A stretch of DNA of 25,036 bases, taken from the NCBI GenBank assembly GCA_007026445.1, contig VDMD01000239.1, forward strand, positions 1 through 25,036. The letters run 5' to 3'. Position 1 is the first letter of the stretch. The number at the start of each line of letters is the position of its first letter. This DNA is from Schizophyllum amplum (lineage: Eukaryota > Basidiomycota > Agaricomycetes > Agaricales > Schizophyllaceae). This document shows positions 19,313-25,036 of this stretch, one piece after another. The notes under the pieces were generated by a model. That model searched no databases, had not been told where the DNA came from, and saw only the letters and a program-made list of their open reading frames with translations. Position numbers and translations under genes: made by a program.

Positions 19313-19539
19313 TTAGCCACGCATACCGCATTGCGCATTTACATGTTCCTCTTTGCACGAGTATAATCTACAGCGCATGTACGTACTCTCTGTCGCCTGT
19401 TCGTACATTCTCTCTCCGTCGAATTCTGTCTGAGCTCGCCATTGCCCGTCGTCCGCGCTGACAGTAGAGCATTGGTCTTTACCTCGTAAATATGCTTTCC
19501 AAAATCACTGATGAGCCGCTCCGCGGTACGATATCGCAT
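19313..19539 (-). CDS. Possible two-exon small protein, 57 aa
   Basis: Exon 1 19539-19483 (MRYRTAERLISDFGKHIYE), 53-bp GT-AG intron 19430-19482, exon 2 19429-19313 (TEFDGERMYEQATESTYM...) to TAA. Phase 0 on both sides, balanced composition with five Cys/Met in the second half. It could equally be fragments of a larger gene. No family recognised. It lies downstream of, and on the same strand as, the P450 fragment. Confidence 0.27.
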
Positions 19540-19574
19540 GTGAAGGGGAGTAAACGACTGCGAAATGGATGCTC

Positions 19575-19715
19575 AGCTTGAATGTGCACTGGGTGCCCTC
19601 AAGGTAGCCGTGCTCCCTCAAGGTAATCAAGCACCCTCGAGGTAAGCCAGTGCGCCCAAGTTAGCCGAGCGCCTTCAAGATAGCTGTGCGCCGTCAAGAT
19701 AGTCGAGCGCACTCA
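19575..19715. repeat. Degenerate ~20-bp tandem repeat
   Basis: Six to seven diverged units of a GTGCNCCCTCAAGGTAGCC type, drifting to GCGCCGTCAAGATAGTCGA. It lies where the last P450 exon would be expected. Confidence 0.75.
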
Positions 19716-19767
19716 TGAGAAAGCAAAGAACAGACCAATAACACAGATAAACCAAGCAAAAACTTAC

Positions 19768-20111
19768 TCGACGGGTCTGCCGTACGTCTTGAACTCTGGC
19801 ATGAGCTGCTCGGCCGGCCCGATGTCGAGAACGGCAAGACACGTCGCGACGGTGATGAAGACGGAGGCGTCCGCTAGCAGGCGCCCGGGGCATATGCGGC
19901 GACCAAATCTGGATAGAGGGTGAGGTGAGCGAAGGGGATATAATGGAGGCGGATGAGAGGGAAATGGTGGAGGCGGGGGACATGGTGGAGGAGAATGGGA
20001 GGGACATGGCGGAGGCGACAACACTAACCCAAAGATGAGCTGTTTGGGGTCCAATTCCGGCGCGGGTCCCAAAAAGCGTTCGGGACGAAAGGCTTCTGCA
20101 TCCGCATACGT
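19768..20111 (-). pseudogene. Cytochrome P450, C-terminal fragment
   Basis: Two joined exons: 20111-20029 reads TYADAEAFRPERFLGPAPEL then DPKQLIFG. A 119-bp intron (19909-20028) follows, then 19908-19768 reads FGRRICPGRLLADASVF and a tail ending GRPVE. This contains the PERF motif and the haem-binding loop FGFGRRICPG with its cysteine ligand, and the ADASVF helix-L sequence typical of basidiomycete P450s. Upstream only 16 bp of the preceding intron (ending GCATAG) remain before the inverted-repeat edge at 20128. Downstream a GTAAGT donor at 19767 opens an intron, but no final exon follows; a degenerate tandem repeat occupies the place. About 75 of the usual ~500 residues survive, so it cannot make an enzyme. 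The intron 19909-20028 itself carries ATG-GTGGAGG-like repeats. Confidence 0.87.
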
Positions 20112-20669
20112 CTATGCGCTGATGTTGGACGGTGTCTGCCCGACCTTCTTCGCGGACGCGTCGATGCGGGCGAGGGGATCACGCTGAGATGACGTGTCTG
20201 GTCGCGTCAGCTTTGAGTTTGTGCGCAGGACTCTACACTCACAGATGTTCGACGCCCGAACACGCGCTGTCGAGGCAGCGGTGCGTGAACGCGTCTGCCT
20301 CTATATGAGTGCAGGCTCGGATGGCGATCGGCGCTCGCGATCGCTGGCGTGATCACGCGTTGTGACCCCCGCCTGCGTTATCGGCGCGACTTACAGCACG
20401 GATTGGGCGAAAGAGAGGTGGTTTTAAAAGTCCGTTTTACGACTGTATATCTCGCCAACCGCGGCACCTACGCTCACCGGACTTGGACAGGCAAGCACCG
20501 ACGCCCTCACCCTTCAATCCTAGCTACTTTTCAGCGTAAACTCTCAACGCTTGCTCCCTCTATGCTGTCCCGAAAACCCAGATCCCTCGCCAGATATCAC
20601 GTTTTCGTGACCACTTATCGCCGGCCAATGTATGCAAATGTATAGACCCATCGCGGCATGCGATTGACA

Positions 20670-20921
20670 TCATTTTTGGACAGTCGTTGTATTTACTCTC
20701 ATCATCCTCAATGCTGCTTCGTGCTCCCTCGCCGCCTTGCTCGCTGCCCTCTCAACATCGCTCTCGCCGTTCTCGGGCACTTCCCTCTCGCCACCCTGCC
20801 TGCCCTGACTGCCTAAATCTTTCCTATTCCCGGAAACACAGGGCATACATTCTGTGAAGACGTTCCCAACCCCTTCCCTGACCGCGAAATTCATCCGGTA
20901 CGTCTTTTGAAACCGCAGCAT
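20670..20921 (-). CDS. Hypothetical 83-aa open frame in right arm
   Basis: Mirror partner of 13423-13674. Both start with M-x-RFQKTYRMNFAV and end TTTVQK. One early substitution (P/L) and a diverged, frame-scrambled tail apart, they match. No function can be assigned. Confidence 0.22.
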   Translation of the reverse strand: MLRFQKTYRMNFAVREGVGNVFTECMPCVSGNRKDLGSQGRQGGEREVPENGESDVERAASKAAREHEAALRMMRVNTTTVQK

Positions 20922-21329
20922 TTCTTCCGCACAACCGCGGGGTTTATCCGTTTACTACCGCCGAAATCAATTCAGGGTATCAGGCCCAGACTTATTCACT
21001 CAGCAGACTAAATATGTTTGAAGTCAACAGTTATTATTGACTCAGGGCGAACAAATGAGACAAGGAAGCAAGGCAACTATGCATTGAAGCTACTCTAAGT
21101 ACAGCAGTAGAGATAGTTCTTAAGACGACTCGAGAGACATGAGCAGCATACAATGCACGACTTGCGAGACCCAACTTGAGAGACATAAAGAAAGACTCGC
21201 AAGGCACTCGGGAGAATACCCGCCGCAAACACATCGATGTCAATATGTTGCTGAATTATCAAGTTCGAGAGGGCGAAACATACCGTGTACCTTGAGTCCG
21301 ACGGCACCACCTCCGCCGCTGCAACGAGC

Positions 21330-21395
21330 GTCGTAAGCAAGACCCTGCTGAAAATCGTAAGCAAGACCCTGTCGAAAATCGTGAGTAAGACGGAC
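21330..21395 (-). repeat. 25-bp tandem repeat, two copies (right arm)
   Basis: Counterpart of 12924-13012 with one internal unit fewer, a length polymorphism between arms expected from replication slippage or unequal exchange. Confidence 0.85.
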
Positions 21396-21439
21396 CGGGC
21401 GCGCGTACCTTGTTCGCCGCAAACCTTGCTCGCCGGACG

Positions 21440-21975
21440 GCGATGTGTTGCCTTGTCGCCTACGGACCTCGCTCGCCGGACGGCGATACGTTGCCTCATC
21501 GCCTAAGGCCTCACCCCGCAAACCCCGCTCGGCGGACGGCGATCCATTGCCTCATCGCCTAAGGGTCCCGCTCCGCCAACACCGACGTCTCGCCTTGCTC
21601 GCGGACGCGTACCTCGCACGCTCGCCGACCTTGCTCGTCGGACGGCGATACATTGCCTCACGACCTCGCCGAAGGCTGCAACACTTTGTCAGCACCTCAT
21701 GAAGTCAGGACGCGGTACCGAGTGCCTCACCCCACTCGCTGGACGGCGATCTATTGCCTCAACGATCGGGGCGCCGGACGCCGAGGCACGGGCGGGAGGG
21801 CGGGTTGGAGGGGTTGGAAGGTCGTGGGTTCACGGGGAGGTCGTGCGCTTGGAGGCGAGATCGCGCGCTTCCTCAATGCGACGAGCTCGAGGGGGGTGGA
21901 GGAGAGGACACAATGTCGAGAGCGGCAGACGCCGAAAGCGCCGCTCGCCGGACGTCGATACATTGCTTCACGACA
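21440..21975 (-). repeat. Six copies of the ~30-bp GCCGTCCGGCGAGC motif, right arm
   Basis: Reverse-oriented counterparts at about 21431, 21472, 21529, 21629, 21739 and 21945. Several carry compensating or single changes in the hairpin core. One more copy than the left arm. Confidence 0.78.
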
Positions 21976-22119
21976 TGTATGCCTGCAGGTATTCGTCAGC
22001 GTCGTGGAGCACTGAATGAGCGCCTTACGCACCTTCCCAGCGCGCACGGCACCTTCCCACCATCCTCCAACGCTTACAACACCTCCCCAATACGCGTCCA
22101 TCCTCCCAATACGCGCGGC

Positions 22120-22890
22120 GGCGCTGCGCGCCGCCCGCCGCGCTCCCGACTCCCTCAATGCGCCGGTCCTCGCCACCTCCAGCCCGTCGCATCCGTCCGC
22201 TAGAACCCCCGCGCGGATATTCGCCCAAAATGACTTCATTTTACATTTATTTTACGCCTGGAATCTCCCCGGGAACGGCCTCCGCTTGGACCGGATAAAT
22301 GGGGGTACGGGATCGGCGGGAGCGGCGAGGGACGGCGGGCGGACGTCTGAGGCTTGTCAGCTCGAGCAGGTAAAATTAACAAGTCGCGCACCTTCTTCGC
22401 CGTGCGCGGCGGCGCTTCGCGCCGCCCGCCGCGCTCCCCAGACTCCCACAGACTCCTCGACGTCGACTCCCCCAGCCCGTCGCATCCGTCCGCTACAACC
22501 CCCCGCGCGAATATTCGCCAAAATGACTTCATTTTACATTTATTTTACGCCTGGAATCTCCCCGGGAACGGCCTCCGCTTGGACCGGATAAATGGGGGAA
22601 CGGGGCCGGGGAAACACGATGTGGGAAGTACCTGAATATGTGTCAGATCACGCACGCCGAAGTGAACAAGTCGCGCACCTTTTCGCCGTGCGCGGCGGCG
22701 CTTCGCGCCGCCCGCCGCGCTCCCCAGACTCCCTCAAAGCCCCCGTTTCGCGTCCTCTAAGTCGTCGCAGCCGTCCGCTAGAAGTCCCGCGCGAATATTT
22801 GAAGATTTGCGTTCATTTTGCAATTTTTTCGCCCTTGGAACTTCGCCGGGAACGCCCTCCGCTTGGACCGGATAAATGGGATATGGGAAC
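22120..22890 (+). repeat. Three units of the ~287-bp satellite, right arm
   Basis: Units begin near 22120, 22405 and 22692 (spacing 285 and 287 bp). The first two share an almost identical block from AAAATGACTTCATTTTAC to CCGCTTGGACCGGATAAATG. The third is more diverged and matches left-arm unit 11636-11825 best. Each begins with a GGCGGCGCTTCGCGCCGCC hairpin. Confidence 0.88.
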
Positions 22891-23099
22891 TTGTCGACGG
22901 CGTGGCGAGGTCGGGAAAGTGCGAGGGCGCGGGAGAGGCCGTAGGCGAGCTGACGGGAGCACGGGTGAGGCCGTGGGCGAGGTGATGAGGGCGTTGGTGA
23001 CGTGACGGCGAGGTCGTGGGCGAATCGGCCGAGGACTGAGGGTGTGAGGGTGTAGGATGAGGGCGCAAGGGCGCCGGTGGTATGGGAGCTTGAGTGCGA

Positions 23100-23620
23100 T
23101 GGAGAACGAGCTACGAAGAAGTCAGCGCGGATGCGACGAAGAGGGCAAAGTACTCACCTCGATGTAGACGAGCTCGCCGAGGCTGACGACGTCGACGTCG
23201 ACGGTCAGAGACGCATTCGGGCAGTCGCGGACTGATCGTCCTGAGCGGAAAGTTCCCGCGCGCGGGGTACCGCCGGTGTTTTGCCCTTTGTGTCGTAAAC
23301 CCCCGCGTTGTCATTGTTCCCGGGCGCACTTGTCTCGCTCGTCGGGCCGTCGGCAAGCACCGTGAATTCCCAGTGCGGCGAGTACTCAGAACGGTGTTGC
23401 CGACGGCACGGCGGGCAGGGCAGAAGCGTCGGGAGCGACGACGGCGCGATGAGCAGACCGCGGCTTGTCGAGGACATCCTCGTACGTCCTTTTTTCACGC
23501 GCGGCGAGCGCAAAGCGCCAAGCAATATCCTGGAGTGCTGATGAGTACGAGTATGTACTGCTATGGACGACGTAGACGACGACCTTGAACTTGACTCCGC
23601 GAGCCAGAATTGAAGTCACG
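23100..23620 (-). pseudogene. Broken gene fragment in right arm with GELVYIE exon
   Basis: Better-preserved counterpart of 11100-11560. In minus-strand order: RTYEDVLDKPRSAHRAVVAP, then (frame change) EYSPHWEFTVLADGPTSETS and NNDNAGVYDTKGKTPAVPRA, then (frame change) VRDCPNASLTVDVDVVSLGE, ending GELVYIE at the intron 23111-23157 (47 bp). The pieces look genuinely coding, but two single-base shifts interrupt them. Family not recognised. Confidence 0.42.
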
Positions 23621-24243
23621 TGACCGCGGACGCAAGCAACCGTTCATCTTGTTCTGCTCTGCCTTGAGCAGCTCGACGGGGAGGGCAATTGGGTGGCGCG
23701 GCCGGTACAGGGCGTGTTGGGTGAGGTGAGGATGCCTTGTAGCGGTGTTATGAGGCGGGTGTCGTCCATAGAGATCCGGGAACGCGTGGAATGCAGCGCG
23801 AGATGATCGAAAAAAATACGAACAAGGGCGTACATTAGGGCGCGTCCAAGGCAGACGCAGAGCCCAAGCGCGTAAAATCATAAGAGCGCCGCTGGTAAGT
23901 AGCGGCACGTGAACGACGTTGAGGAAGCGACGGGAAGGTCGAGACAAGCGCGAGGATGGATCACGCGGCGGTGCGGTACCCGGACGATCGCCGATCGCGC
24001 TCCTCCCGCGCCGCCATCTTCGCTTCCCGCCCATCGTCGTTTCCCTCACGCCGCCATCATCCCAACCTTTCGTGTCTCTGATAACGCCCATCTGAAGAAT
24101 TGAACCGGTTCCTCGAGCGGATCGATACAATACTCGACGATGGCCGGGTGGCGCGCAACAGCGGCGACCACCTTCGGACGGCCCCCGAGTCCGTCTGACG
24201 CCTGGATGGGTCGTACCGCCGAGGAGTCGTCCATGTGTCTAGA

Positions 24244-24480
24244 TTATTGCTGAAAGTGCCGATGAGCAGGATCAACGGCGTCCCTTATCTTTCGAGAAGG
24301 TCGAGACTTCTCACTGTAAACCTCGACATCCTTTGGTCCGAGTGCACCCAATTCAAAACTTTCACTAAATGGTCGTTTAGGTTCAGATATGACTCCCACA
24401 GAAGGCCATCTTTCGTTGAACTCGCCTGTCTCGCGAACAAGGGCGATTTCGTTATGTGGCGTCGTTTTTGGTACGTCCAT
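24244..24480 (-). CDS. Hypothetical 78-aa open frame in right arm
   Basis: ATG 24480 to TAA 24244. Mixed, protein-like composition (VRETGEFNERWPSVGVISEP; ELGALGPKDVEVYSEKSRPS). No domain recognised. It may be an exon of a larger gene, since the left-arm counterpart is broken. Low confidence that it is expressed. Confidence 0.25.
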   Translation of the reverse strand: MDVPKTTPHNEIALVRETGEFNERWPSVGVISEPKRPFSESFELGALGPKDVEVYSEKSRPSRKIRDAVDPAHRHFQQ

Positions 24481-24523
24481 AACGTGCTCGTTTCGCCTCG
24501 GCTGCCGTTATGGATGACTAATC

Positions 24524-25036
24524 ATGGTACATCAACCTTGGCGTCGACGCTCCGGTGCAAACCGCGCCTGCGCACCTCTTCACCACGATATACACGACCC
24601 CCTCCTCCTCCCTCCTCCCTTCACCCCGTCCCGAATGTTCCGGCTGACTGCACCGCGCTTACAGAATCCTCTTCCGAGTCCGTCCGAACATATTCACGTG
24701 ACGCCACGCCGCGCCTGCCGCGCGCCTCGCAATAGCCCATTCCCCTACGCGGGAATATGCCTATTCGCATCTTCCATCCAAGTTCGGTGCGTTTCCGCGC
24801 TCATTCTCCGAGTCCTGGATGCTGACATATCCCATCAGATTGATGGAAACATGATGCGAGGCGACGGCGGCGACGCTGCGCCTGCCGTCGCCCTGCACGA
24901 ATCGTGCTCACTCACAGGGCGCGTATGCGCGCATTCACCCCGAAAACCCAGAGGTACGTGTATCCAATGTCAAATATTATTTTGTGACTGACCCGCCGGT
25001 AGCGACGCGCTCGTCGAGGCGGACGACGCTCGGCCA
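24524..25036 (+). pseudogene. Same gene fragment in right arm (cut by window end)
   Basis: Counterpart of 9404-10000. Introns are at 24787-24838 (52 bp, GCTGAC branch point) and 24954-25002 (49 bp). The middle exon 24839-24953 reads IDGNMMRGDGGDAAPAV in one frame. Conservation of both introns between the arms supports a former real gene; no function can be given. Confidence 0.35.

Larger units (their letters stand above)
20128..25036. repeat. Right arm of the large inverted repeat (continues beyond window)
   Basis: Partner of 9454-14333 in opposite orientation. It carries one extra ~287-bp satellite unit, one fewer 25-bp unit and one more copy of the 30-bp GCCGTCCGGCG motif than the left arm. 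Its inner edge at 20128 lies 16 bp from an exon of the truncated P450. The outer end is not reached. Confidence 0.9.

Noticed and set aside
9454..25036. Assembly artefact (read-through palindrome) as explanation of the inverted repeat
   Set aside because: The arms differ by many substitutions, indels and repeat-unit counts, and the spacer is unique; an artefactual fold-back would be identical.
1..25036. Repeat-induced point mutation
   Set aside because: The duplicated segments stay GC-rich, without the C-to-T excess and stop-codon flooding expected of that process; breaks are mostly single-base indels.

Overview
The window looks like nuclear DNA of a filamentous basidiomycete (Agaricomycetes-type). 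The recognisable genes carry 47-83 bp GT-AG introns, often with a CTGAC-like branch point. They belong to families typical of such fungi: a lineage-expanded helical family with a C-terminal MYND zinc finger, a BTB/POZ protein, a CFEM-domain secreted protein, and a P450 with an intron just before the haem-binding loop. DNA is GC-rich and repeat-rich; no bacterial operons, rRNA, tRNA or CRISPR were seen.

Layout. (1) 1-4900: two MYND-family genes on the minus strand (1-1520, cut by the window edge; 2181-4102), then a decayed CFEM gene on the plus strand. (2) 4907-7145: gene-poor, with stacked low-complexity blocks (18-bp tandem, ~540 bp polypurine tract, 19-bp G-run minisatellite, another 18-bp tandem, two units of a ~287-bp satellite). 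(3) 7131-9272: two unrecognised multi-exon genes on the minus strand, supported by canonical introns. (4) About 9454-14333 and 20128-25036 are the two arms of a large inverted repeat (each about 4.9 kb, right arm leaving the window). The arms hold repeat units and broken coding fragments and differ from each other by indels and repeat copy number. (5) The 5.8 kb between the arms is the best-preserved gene block: a second, near-identical MYND-family exon lacking its zinc finger (14427-15719), a BTB/POZ gene (16018-17249), a CFEM gene (about 17581-18413), a possible tiny gene (19313-19539) and a P450 fragment (19768-20111) cut next to the arm boundary.

The 2.2-4.9 kb and 14.4-18.4 kb blocks are related: both hold the same MYND-family gene on the minus strand followed by a CFEM gene on the plus strand, but only the second block has the BTB gene between them and an intact CFEM core. 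The window therefore records at least two rearrangements: a direct duplication of a MYND/CFEM block and a large inverted duplication surrounding one copy.

Frame breaks recur: consecutive exons that look coding often sit in different frames by one base (MYND genes, CFEM tail, arm fragments). Either many of these loci are decaying or the assembly carries uncorrected single-base indels; the sequence alone cannot separate these.
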